Below the pieces are notes generated by a model. That model saw nothing but the letters and a program-made list of their open reading frames with translations. It had not been told where the DNA came from and made no database searches. Shown piece by piece: positions 1 through 4,921 of a DNA stretch of 5,073 bases. This DNA is from an uncultured Succinivibrio sp. (GTDB lineage: Bacteria > Pseudomonadota > Gammaproteobacteria > Enterobacterales > Succinivibrionaceae), in NCBI GenBank assembly GCA_900770725.1, contig CAAGLL010000089.1, forward strand, positions 1 through 5,073, written 5' to 3'. The first letter of the stretch is position 1; each line of letters opens with the position of its first letter. Both the position numbers and the translations under genes were made by a program.

Positions 1-198
1 GTCTGCGGCCATGTCTCAAAGGACAACCGCCAGACTCAGGACACTTTCTGCTGTGTGAAGTGCGGCTACACTGAAAATGCTGATGTGAACGCCGCGCGCA
101 ACATACTAAGGGCAGGACTCGCCCGGCTCGCCTCCCAAGTGAATCACATTGGTGGTCAGCAAGAGGAACCCGCCGAAGATCTCCTAAGAGATCGGTAG
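1..198 (+). CDS. tnpB: TnpB-like RNA-guided nuclease, C-terminal fragment (partial at window start)
   Basis: Reading from base 1 gives 65 residues ending at TAG. The fragment starts inside a zinc ribbon: V-C-G-H at residues 1-4 holds one cysteine of the first pair, and C18-x2-C21 followed by G-Y is the second pair. Next comes the ADVNAARN motif (residues 27-34), whose Asp28 matches the last catalytic aspartate of the RuvC-like domain in TnpB/IS1341 proteins. After NILRAG the tail is poorly conserved (Gln/Glu-rich), as is usual for the family. TnpB proteins are omegaRNA-guided DNA endonucleases that help maintain IS200/IS605 elements. The zinc-ribbon and RuvC-III parts look intact. The first two RuvC residues are outside the window, so activity cannot be called. 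Cas12 relatives share these motifs, but the adjoining transposon hairpin favours TnpB. Confidence 0.88.
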   Translation, partial: VCGHVSKDNRQTQDTFCCVKCGYTENADVNAARNILRAGLARLASQVNHIGGQQEEPAEDLLRDR

Positions 199-202
199 GG
201 AT

Positions 203-222
203 CCCCTCTCTTTAGAGAGGGG
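203..222 (+). repeat. Subterminal hairpin of the insertion right end
   Basis: CCCCTCTC (203-210) pairs perfectly with GAGAGGGG (215-222) around a TTTA loop. Such imperfect or perfect hairpins a few bases inside the end are what the TnpA Y1 transposase recognises in IS200/IS605 elements, and they also form the 3' scaffold stem of the omegaRNA. No T-run follows, so I do not call it an intrinsic terminator. Transcription from the element could therefore run into ridA. Confidence 0.8.
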
Positions 223-233
223 AGGATGTCAAC

Positions 234-238
234 AGGAG
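234..238 (+). promoter_or_regulatory. ridA ribosome binding site abutting the insertion
   Basis: AGGAG lies 6 nt before ATG 245 and only one base beyond the inferred insertion boundary (232). It decides the start at 245 over the ATG at 239. A second purine run, GGAGG at 221-225, lies within the insertion and overlaps the hairpin arm. It is followed at once by an out-of-frame ATG (226). Confidence 0.7.
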
Positions 239-244
239 ATGCAA

Positions 245-628
245 ATGTCAGAAGTCAAAGTTATTTCCACCAAGGCGGCGCCGGCGGCGATCGGCCCGTA
301 TGTCCAGGGCAAGGTCGTGGGGGGCTTCCTCTTCGCGTCAGGGCAGATCCCCATCGATCCGGCCACCGGAGCGCTGGTAGGAGGCGGGATCGAGGATCAG
401 GCCGCCCAGGCGCTCAAGAACGTCAAGGCCCTGGTCGAGGCAGCAGGCTCGAGCATGTCGAAGGTCGTGAAGACCACCTGCTTCCTCAAGGACATCGGCG
501 ACTTCGCCGCCTTCAACAAGGTCTATGCGGAGTACTTCACAGGCGACGCCCCGGCCCGCTCCTGCGTGGGTGGCATCGACCTGCCCAAGGGCGCGCTGTG
601 CGAGATTGAAGTCATCGCGGCGCTCTGA
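245..628 (+). CDS. ridA: RidA family 2-iminobutanoate/2-iminopropanoate deaminase
   Basis: The 127-residue product has the usual length for the YjgF/YER057c/UK114 (RidA) family. RidA is a cytosolic homotrimer that hydrolyses the reactive enamines/imines (such as 2-aminoacrylate) released by PLP-dependent dehydratases, protecting other PLP enzymes. Visible family marks are APAAIGPYVQG near residues 12-22, FASGQIPID near 30-38, and the active-site stretch PARSC with Arg105 and Cys107, followed by Glu120 in EIEVIA. These match the E. coli RidA numbering, so an active deaminase is expected. The start is ATG 245, because AGGAG at 234-238 sits 6 nt upstream of it. The in-frame ATG at 239 would have no usable spacing. 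The insertion end finishes at 232, so any native ridA promoter now lies beyond the element. The tusD GTG begins one base after the ridA stop, which indicates cotranscription. Confidence 0.93.
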   Translation: MSEVKVISTKAAPAAIGPYVQGKVVGGFLFASGQIPIDPATGALVGGGIEDQAAQALKNVKALVEAAGSSMSKVVKTTCFLKDIGDFAAFNKVYAEYFTGDAPARSCVGGIDLPKGALCEIEVIAAL

Positions 629-629
629 G

Positions 630-980
630 GTGGGAGCGCTTGCCGTGATCCGCAGCGCCCCCGGCAGCCTGGAGCTGCACGCCTACGTCCAGGAGGCGCT
701 GCGCAGCCTTTCATCGCAGTGCCCCCTCGGCGCGGTGTTCTTCATGGGCGAGGCGGCGGCGCTTTGCTCGAAGAACCACGAGCAGGGGAGCCTGCGCGCG
801 AGGATCCGCGACGGATATGCAGCCTTGGGGCGGCAGTGCGGGGCGCAGCTCCTGTGCTGCGGCAGCGCCTTTTCAGAGCTTGGGATCTCAAAGGATGACG
901 TGGCTCCGGGATTCCTGCTTGCCGGCAACTTCGAGCTCTCGGCCCTCTTTTCAAGATCCGAGTGCACGGTGGAGTTCTGA
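630..980 (+). CDS. tusD: Sulfurtransferase TusD (sulfur relay, DsrE family)
   Basis: The 116-residue product is a DsrE/F-type protein. In the TusBCD complex, TusD takes persulfide sulfur from TusA and hands it to TusE, for MnmA-dependent 2-thiouridine formation at tRNA position 34. The N-terminal strand (ALAVIRSAP, residues 3-11) is followed by a helix, then VFFMGEA (36-42) in the position of the E. coli VFFYREG stretch. Cys77 in LLCCGSAFSELGI aligns with the catalytic Cys78 of E. coli TusD; a second cysteine, Cys76, precedes it. The C-terminus (GFLLAGNFELSALFS, then the terminal VEF) matches the family end. I start at GTG 630, because the first strand needs residues upstream of the GTG at 645. 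No clear Shine-Dalgarno precedes GTG 630, so translation probably depends on ribosomes finishing ridA at 628. The stop overlaps the tusC ATG by one base. DsrE of sulfur oxidisers is the alternative, but synteny with rpsL favours Tus. Confidence 0.85.
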   Translation: MGALAVIRSAPGSLELHAYVQEALRSLSSQCPLGAVFFMGEAAALCSKNHEQGSLRARIRDGYAALGRQCGAQLLCCGSAFSELGISKDDVAPGFLLAGNFELSALFSRSECTVEF

Positions 981-1255
981 TGAAAGGCGTGGTCTTCGAC
1001 TCCGATCCCATGGCAGGCACCCTCTACGCCCAGGGCATCGCGGCGTGCTCGAACCTCCTGGACCTGGGGCTTGAGGTGGCGGCCTTTCCAAGCGGGGCTT
1101 TTGCCCAAGCCCTCAAGGGCGCCCCGGATGATGCGCCTTTCAAGCGCCAGTTTGCGCAGCTTGAGCTCTTCGGGGTCCAGGTGCACGGGGATCCGGCGGG
1201 ATCGGATGAGGAGTGCATGGCCCTCAGGCAGTGCGAAGGAGTGCTTTGCTTCTGA
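980..1255 (+). CDS. tusC: TusC-like sulfur relay protein (DsrF family), short form
   Basis: The 91-residue product starts MKGVVFDSDPMAGT and continues with a helix, a strand (LEVAAFPSGAF, residues 31-41, matching the E. coli LAVFFIADGVF region) and the FAQLELFGV stretch (58-66, matching FKLLGLYDI). It ends in VLCF, like the E. coli VILRF end. TusC is a non-catalytic partner in the TusBCD hexamer. E. coli TusC has 119 residues. The missing length is all between residue 66 and the C-terminus, where the strand-helix segment of the E. coli protein is nearly absent. The reading frame is intact and joined to its neighbours by TGATG overlaps at both ends, so a frameshift is unlikely. The identity is inferred from position, length class and these motif matches, and is weaker than for TusD. 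Confidence 0.75.
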   Translation: MKGVVFDSDPMAGTLYAQGIAACSNLLDLGLEVAAFPSGAFAQALKGAPDDAPFKRQFAQLELFGVQVHGDPAGSDEECMALRQCEGVLCF

Positions 1256-1461
1256 TGCTTCATCTTGCTTTGACCAAGGATGGCCTTGAGCGCGCGCTCA
1301 AGAGCCGCAAGGACGGGGATGTGGTGGTAGCGCTCTTCCCCTGCGAGCTTCCAGAGGGCGTCCTGGGCGCCGAGGGCATCGTGCGCGGCGGCACGGTAAC
1401 GCCCTCAATGCTGGCCGATCTAATCTTTAAAAACCGCCCGCACATAACCAGCTGGCGCTGA
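1255..1461 (+). CDS. tusB: TusB-like sulfur relay protein (DsrH family), short form
   Basis: The 68-residue product begins MLH, as DsrH/TusB proteins do. It has a helix followed by DGDVVVAL (residues 20-27), and ends in HITSW-R, like the family's terminal H-x-x-x-SW/AW. It is the third subunit of the TusBCD sulfur-transfer complex. E. coli TusB has 95 residues. By eye the deficit is a single internal block of about 27 residues, corresponding to one strand, the QDGV region and a helix between the first helix and the KVYALNEDL strand. A lone cysteine is at residue 30. The start ATG overlaps the tusC stop (TGATG, 1253-1257). The gene contains the codons CTA and TCA, which fusA never uses, consistent with lower expression. 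Called mainly from the ends of the protein and gene order; a remote-homology search would settle it. Confidence 0.72.
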   Translation: MLHLALTKDGLERALKSRKDGDVVVALFPCELPEGVLGAEGIVRGGTVTPSMLADLIFKNRPHITSWR

Positions 1462-1627
1462 TGCTGCCAGGTTGGCCGAACCGCATCTTCCCCGATCCCA
1501 GAAAGGGAGCCAGGGAAGGGCAGTAGCAGGAGGAGGCGGCAAGGTTCAGGCCTTTCCCGCCACCCCGCCGCATGGGACCGCCTGCTCGCGATAACTCCCT
1601 TGAAGCATTCTTATCCAGCTTTTCACA

Positions 1628-1653
1628 AGCGCCTGGCATGATCGCCAGGCGCT
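1628..1653 (+). other. Strong 10-bp hairpin between tusB and the rpsL promoter
   Basis: AGCGCCTGGC (1628-1637) pairs perfectly with GCCAGGCGCT (1644-1653) around a 6-nt loop ATGATC. It lies about 165 nt after the tusB stop and 44 nt before the rpsL -35 element. It could mark a 3' end of the ridA-tusDCB message (Rho-dependent or 3'-processed), because no U-tract follows on either strand. A dyad for a DNA-binding protein near the promoter is the alternative. Confidence 0.55.
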
Positions 1654-1697
1654 GACTGCCACCGCCTTGCATCCCCTGATCGAGCCTGCATCGGCGG

Positions 1698-1727
1698 TTG
1701 ACGTTCTCTTTCCAATGAATGTAAAAT
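1698..1727 (+). promoter_or_regulatory. Sigma70-like promoter of the str operon (rpsL)
   Basis: TTGACG at 1698-1703 matches the -35 consensus at five of six positions. TAAAAT at 1722-1727 matches the -10 at five of six, with an 18-nt spacer. Transcription would start near 1733-1736, giving a leader of about 66-69 nt before rpsL. The spacer and downstream DNA are AT-rich compared with the surrounding coding sequence, as expected for a strong promoter. Confidence 0.75.
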
Positions 1728-1733
1728 ATGTGA

Positions 1734-1753
1734 CCCCCTTTTTTACGCGGGGG
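1734..1753 (+). promoter_or_regulatory. 5'-terminal hairpin in the rpsL leader
   Basis: CCCCC (1734-1738) can pair with GGGGG (1749-1753) around a 10-nt loop that begins with six T. The predicted start site is at or within the C-run, so the hairpin would form the extreme 5' end of the message. Such a hairpin can protect an mRNA from 5'-dependent decay. It does not include the rpsL ribosome binding site at 1786-1790. Confidence 0.45.
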
Positions 1754-1801
1754 CATGTTGTAAAGTCTGTCCATTTATGGATAACAGGAGATTTTATTTA
1801 A

Positions 1802-2176
1802 ATGTCAACTATTAATCAGCTGGTGCGCAAGCCCCGCCTGAAGGTTGTGAGCAAGAACAAGGTTCCGGCCCTGGAAGCTTGCCCCCAGAAGCGCGGCGTC
1901 TGCACCCGTGTCTATGCAACCAAGCCCAAGAAGCCGAACTCAGCGATGCGCAAAGTCTGCCGTGTCCGCCTGACCAACGGCTTCGAGGTCACCTCCTACA
2001 TCGGTGGCGAAGGCCACAACCTGCAGGAGCACTCCGTCGTGATGATCCGCGGCGGCCGTGTCAAGGATCTCCCGGGCGTGCGTTACCACACCATCCGCGG
2101 CCAGCTCGACTGCGCCGGCGTGAAGGACCGCAAGCAGGGTCGCTCGAAGTACGGTGCCAAGAAGCCTAAGGCTTGA
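1802..2176 (+). CDS. rpsL: 30S ribosomal protein S12
   Basis: The 124-residue product is full length and nearly colinear with E. coli S12. S12 sits at the decoding centre and helps monitor codon-anticodon pairing. Recognisable stretches are NQLVRKPR near the N-terminus, CPQKRGVCTRVY (27-38), PKKPNSAMRKVCRVRLTNG (42-60), GGEGHNLQEHS and VKDLPGVRYH (87-96). Lys43 and Lys88, the classic streptomycin-resistance positions (counting Met1), are both wild type. Asp89 is the residue methylthiolated by RimO in E. coli. Residue 41 is Lys where E. coli has Thr, next to the Pro42-Lys43 turn. AGGAG at 1786-1790 lies 11 nt before ATG 1802 with an A/T-only spacer. It is the first gene of the str operon, with its own promoter at 1698-1727. 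Confidence 0.98.
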   Translation: MSTINQLVRKPRLKVVSKNKVPALEACPQKRGVCTRVYATKPKKPNSAMRKVCRVRLTNGFEVTSYIGGEGHNLQEHSVVMIRGGRVKDLPGVRYHTIRGQLDCAGVKDRKQGRSKYGAKKPKA

Positions 2177-2262
2177 TGACATCCTCCCGAGTAAGGCCAA
2201 ACAGATACATCAGCAATTACGGGTTTAGTTTTGGACAACCCTGAAAATAGAGGATTTTTGAA
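2177..2262 (+). promoter_or_regulatory. rpsL-rpsG intercistronic region, possible S7 feedback site
   Basis: This 86-nt gap resembles in position and size the E. coli intercistronic region where S7 binds to repress translation of its own and downstream genes. ATCCTC (2181-2186) can pair with GAGGAT (2250-2255), which contains the rpsG Shine-Dalgarno. GGGTT (2221-2225) can pair with AACCC (2237-2241) inside it. The outer pairing would close the rpsG start site. The structure is drawn by eye and S7 binding is inferred from the E. coli precedent. Confidence 0.45.
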
Positions 2263-2733
2263 ATGCCAAGACGTCGTGTTGTAGCTCAGCGCAAGATTCT
2301 TCCGGACCCCAAGTTCGGTTCTGAGCTCTTAGCAAAGTTCATCAACGTCGTAATGAAGGACGGCAAGAAGTCCATCGCAGAAGCGATCGTTTACGGCGCT
2401 CTGGACACCGTTTCCCAGAAGAGCGGCAAGGATCACCTCGCCCTGTTCGAGGAGGCCCTTGATCACATCCGCCCTGATGTGGAAGTCAAGTCCCGCCGCG
2501 TTGGCGGCGCCACTTACCAGGTCCCGGTCGAAGTCCGTCCGGCCCGCGGTAACGCGCTTGCCATGCGCTGGCTCGTAGACGCCGCCCGCGCCCGCCATGA
2601 GAAGTCCATGGCTGCGCGCCTGGCTGGCGAAATGCAGGATGCCGTTGAAAACAAGGGCACCGCTGTGAAGAAGCGTGAAGACATACACCGCATGGCCGAG
2701 GCCAACAAGGCCTTCAGCCACTTCCGCTGGTAA
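2263..2733 (+). CDS. rpsG: 30S ribosomal protein S7
   Basis: The 156-residue product has the common bacterial length, ending AFSHFRW like the short E. coli form. S7 nucleates folding of the 16S rRNA 3' major domain (30S head) and contacts the E site. Visible marks are MPRRRV at the start, KILPDPKFGSELLAKF (11-26), the beta-hairpin VEVKSRRVGGATYQVPVEVRP (73-93), NALAMRW (97-103) and the C-terminal ENKGTAVKKRED-HRMAEANKAF helix region. A GAGG at 2250-2253 lies 9 nt before ATG 2263. In the E. coli str operon S7 is the feedback repressor, and the upstream gap here has pairing that could serve this. The only TTA-type codon breaking the antisense frame is Leu23 at 2329-2331. Confidence 0.98.
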   Translation: MPRRRVVAQRKILPDPKFGSELLAKFINVVMKDGKKSIAEAIVYGALDTVSQKSGKDHLALFEEALDHIRPDVEVKSRRVGGATYQVPVEVRPARGNALAMRWLVDAARARHEKSMAARLAGEMQDAVENKGTAVKKREDIHRMAEANKAFSHFRW

Positions 2734-2751
2734 TTTGGGAGCAACATTACT

Positions 2752-4866
2752 ATGGCGAGAGAAACCCCGCTCAAGTACTACCGCAACATCGGCATCAGCG
2801 CCCACATCGACGCTGGCAAGACCACGACGACCGAGCGAATCCTTTTCTACACCGGCAAGAACCACAAGATCGGCGAAGTCCATGACGGCGCCGCCACCAT
2901 GGACTGGATGGTGCAGGAGCAGGAGCGCGGCATCACCATTACGTCCGCGGCCACCACTTGCTACTGGCATGGCATGAACCACCAGTGGGAGCAGCCGTAC
3001 CGCTTCAACATCATCGACACCCCGGGCCACGTGGACTTCACCGTCGAGGTGGAGCGTTCCATGCGCGTCCTGGACGGAGCCGTGATGGTGTACTGCGCAG
3101 TCGGCGGCGTGCAGCCGCAGTCTGAGACCGTGTGGCGCCAGGCCAACAAGTACCACGTGCCGCGCATCGCGTTCGTCAACAAGATGGACCGCACTGGCGC
3201 AAACTTCCTGCGCGTCGTCGAGCAGATCAAGAGCCGCCTCAAGGGCGTCCCTGTCCCGGTCTGCCTGCCGATCGGCAAGGAAGACACTTACGAGGGCGTG
3301 GTCGACCTGCTCAAGCGCAAGGCGATCGACTGGGATGATGCGTCCCAGGGCGTCAAGTTCGAGTACGTCGACATCCCTGCGGACATGAAGGATCTGGTCG
3401 AGGAGTGGCGCGGCAAGATGGTCGACGCCGCTGCCGAGGCCAATGACGCCCTCATGGAGAAGTACCTTGAGAACGGCGACCTCTCCGAGGAGGAGATCCT
3501 GCAGGGCCTGCGCGAGCGCACCCTCCGCAACGAGATCATCCCGGTCACCTGCGGCTCGGCCTTCAAGAACAAGGGCGTGCAGTTCATGCTGGACTGCGTC
3601 GTCCACTTCCTGCCTTCCCCTGAGGACGTTCCTCCGGTCGACGGCAAGGATCTTGACGGCAATGAGATCACCCGCAAGCCGGACGACAAGGAGTCGTTCA
3701 GCGCACTGGCCTTCAAGCTTGCCACCGACCCGTTTGTCGGCAACCTGACCTTCCTGCGCTGCTACTCCGGCGTTGCCCACGCTGGCGACACCGTGCTCAA
3801 CTCCGACCGCCAGAAGCGCGAGCGCTTCGGCCGCCTGGTCCAGATGCACGCCAACCACCGCGCGGAGATCAAGGACATCTACACCGGCGACATCGTCGCG
3901 GCAATCGGCTTGAAGGAGACCACCACCGGCGACACGCTGTGCGATCCTGAGCACCCGATCATCCTCGAGAGCATGGTCTTCCCGGATCCGGTCATCTCGG
4001 TGGCCGTGGAACCCAAGACCAAGGCCGACCAGGAGAAGATGTCGATCGCCCTCAACCGCCTGGCGCAGGAGGATCCTTCCTTCCGCGTCCGCACCGATGA
4101 GGAGTCCGGCCAGACCATCATCTCCGGCATGGGCGAGCTGCACCTCGACATCATCGTCGACCGCATGCGCCGCGAGTTCAACGTCGACTGCAACGTCGGC
4201 AAGCCCCAGGTCGCGTACCGCGAGACCATCAAGGCTTCCGTCGAGCAGGAAGGCAAGTTCGTCCGCCAGTCCGGCGGCCGCGGCCAGTACGGCCACTGCT
4301 GGCTCCGCCTCGAGCCGCAGGAGCCGGGCAAGGGCTACGAGTTCGTCAACGCGATCGTTGGCGGCGTGATCCCCAAGGAGTACATTCCGGCGATCGACAA
4401 GGGCGTCCAGGAGCAGATGGAGAACGGCGTGCTCGCCGGCTTCCCTGTGGTCGACGTCAAGGTCACCGTGTTCGACGGCTCGTTCCACGAAGTCGACTCC
4501 TCGGAAATGGCCTTCAAGATCGCAGGCTCCATGGCGTTCAAGGCTGGCTTCATGAAAGCCTCCCCTGTGCTGCTTGAGCCTCTGATGAAGGTCGAGGTCG
4601 AGACCCCTGAGGACTACATGGGCGACGTCATCGGCGACCTCAACCGCCGCCGCGCGATCGTCGAGGGCATGGAAGACGGCCCGATGGGCAAGAAGGTCCA
4701 CGCCATGGTCCCGCTGGGGGAGATGTTCGGCTACGCTACCGATCTGCGTTCGCAGACCCAGGGCCGCGCCTCCTACACCATGGAGTTCGGCCGCTATGCC
4801 GAGTGCCCGAGGAACATTGCCGATGCAGTGATCTCCGAGCGCCAGAGCAAGGCCAAGTCCGAGTAA
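2752..4866 (+). CDS. fusA: Translation elongation factor G (EF-G)
   Basis: The 704-residue product equals E. coli EF-G in length. EF-G is the GTPase that drives translocation and, with RRF, ribosome recycling. The GTPase motifs are all present: P-loop AHIDAGKT (17-24), switch I ERGITIT (58-64), DTPGH (89-93), NKMD (143-146) and GSAFK (268-272). Domain III/IV stretches such as GMGELHLDIIVDRM and the QSGGRGQYGH loop (506-515) are conserved. The C-terminus is a few residues different from E. coli and charged (ERQSKAKSE). GGAG at 2738-2741 precedes ATG 2752 by 10 nt, and only 18 nt separate it from rpsG, so the two are cotranscribed. The gene avoids TTA, CTA and TCA codons throughout, a sign of strong codon selection. 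It is the canonical translocase; no features of the EF-G2 or TetM-like paralogues were seen. Confidence 0.98.
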   Translation: MARETPLKYYRNIGISAHIDAGKTTTTERILFYTGKNHKIGEVHDGAATMDWMVQEQERGITITSAATTCYWHGMNHQWEQPYRFNIIDTPGHVDFTVEVERSMRVLDGAVMVYCAVGGVQPQSETVWRQANKYHVPRIAFVNKMDRTGANFLRVVEQIKSRLKGVPVPVCLPIGKEDTYEGVVDLLKRKAIDWDDASQGVKFEYVDIPADMKDLVEEWRGKMVDAAAEANDALMEKYLENGDLSEEEILQGLRERTLRNEIIPVTCGSAFKNKGVQFMLDCVVHFLPSPEDVPPVDGKDLDGNEITRKPDDKESFSALAFKLATDPFVGNLTFLRCYSGVAHAGDTVLNSDRQKRERFGRLVQMHANHRAEIKDIYTGDIVAAIGLKETTTGDTLCDPEHPIILESMVFPDPVISVAVEPKTKADQEKMSIALNRLAQEDPSFRVRTDEESGQTIISGMGELHLDIIVDRMRREFNVDCNVGKPQVAYRETIKASVEQEGKFVRQSGGRGQYGHCWLRLEPQEPGKGYEFVNAIVGGVIPKEYIPAIDKGVQEQMENGVLAGFPVVDVKVTVFDGSFHEVDSSEMAFKIAGSMAFKAGFMKASPVLLEPLMKVEVETPEDYMGDVIGDLNRRRAIVEGMEDGPMGKKVHAMVPLGEMFGYATDLRSQTQGRASYTMEFGRYAECPRNIADAVISERQSKAKSE

Positions 4867-4879
4867 TTTGTTCAACCAA

Positions 4880-4898
4880 GGGCGCGCCTGGCGCGCCC
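4880..4898 (+). other. GC-only hairpin in the fusA-tuf gap
   Basis: GGGCGCGC (4880-4887) pairs with GCGCGCCC (4891-4898) around CTG. The 19-nt block is a perfect palindrome apart from its central base. Flanking CAA (4877-4879) and TTG (4901-4903) could extend the stem past a two-base bulge. A T-run occurs only at 4912-4917, beyond the tuf ribosome binding site, so this is not a standard terminator. It may be a partial terminator, an mRNA-stabilising stem or a processing site that sets fusA/tuf ratios. Confidence 0.6.
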
Positions 4899-4921
4899 GC
4901 TTGAAAAGGAATTTTTTAAAA

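Larger units (their letters stand above)
1..232 (+). mobile_element. Right end of an IS200/IS605-family (TnpB-type) element
   Basis: The segment contains the 3' end of a tnpB-like gene (stop at 196-198), followed within 5 nt by a perfect 8-bp stem (203-210 with 215-222, loop TTTA), then AGGATG and the tetranucleotide TCAA at 229-232. Elements of this family carry subterminal hairpins instead of terminal inverted repeats, and a right end finishing in TCAA is known from IS608-type members. I therefore place the right boundary after 232. The left end, any tnpA and most of tnpB lie upstream of the window, so whether the element is complete or mobile cannot be judged. The boundary is inferred from family pattern, not from comparison with an empty site. 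Confidence 0.75.
100..248 (+). ncRNA. Probable omegaRNA (reRNA) scaffold with guide running into ridA
   Basis: In IS200/IS605 elements the TnpB guide RNA overlaps the 3' end of tnpB and the right end. Its last roughly 16-20 nt are the flanking DNA just outside the element. Here the scaffold would include the 203-222 hairpin and end at TCAA (232). The guide would start at 233 and cover the ridA ribosome binding site and start codon. The 5' limit given (100) is arbitrary, and the 3' limit assumes a 16-nt guide. The call rests on family knowledge plus the hairpin; no promoter or processing site was identified. Confidence 0.35.
1462..1801. other. Intergenic region between tusB and rpsL
   Basis: These 340 bases hold no supported gene. 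A minus-strand reading frame spans 1427-1774, but it runs through the rpsL promoter and has no recognisable motif. The contents are a small hairpin just after tusB (GGTT 1470-1473 with AACC 1479-1482), an imperfect GC-rich stem (1535-1544 with 1551-1561), a perfect 10-bp hairpin (1628-1653), the rpsL promoter and the rpsL leader. None of the first three hairpins is followed by a T-run, so the end of the tusDCB transcript is not defined by a classic intrinsic terminator. Confidence 0.7.

Noticed and set aside
203..222. Right-end hairpin as an intrinsic terminator
   Set aside because: The stem is followed by AGGATG, not a T-run; the insertion-end explanation fits better.
226..609. Frame starting at ATG 226 within the insertion end and overlapping ridA
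   Set aside because: It has a good purine run before it but yields an Arg/Gly-rich protein without recognisable motifs, and lies out of frame over the well-supported ridA.
525..629. Upstream extension of tusD to ATG 525
   Set aside because: This would overlap ridA by about 100 bases and add an Arg/Pro/Ser-rich stretch with no counterpart in the TusD family; the homology begins at GTG 630.
683..1186. Minus-strand frames opposite tusD and tusC
   Set aside because: They are shadows of a chain of plus-strand genes joined by stop-start overlaps and have no recognisable motifs.
1611..1627. Two DnaA-box-like words (TTATCCAGC and CTTTTCACA), with a third near 1778-1786 on the minus strand
   Set aside because: Each deviates from the consensus by one or two bases, there is no AT-rich unwinding region or replication gene nearby, and near-matches this short occur by chance.
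1427..1774. Minus-strand frame of 115 codons in the tusB-rpsL gap
   Set aside because: It runs through the rpsL promoter and leader, has no recognised domain, and shows no convincing ribosome binding or promoter context.
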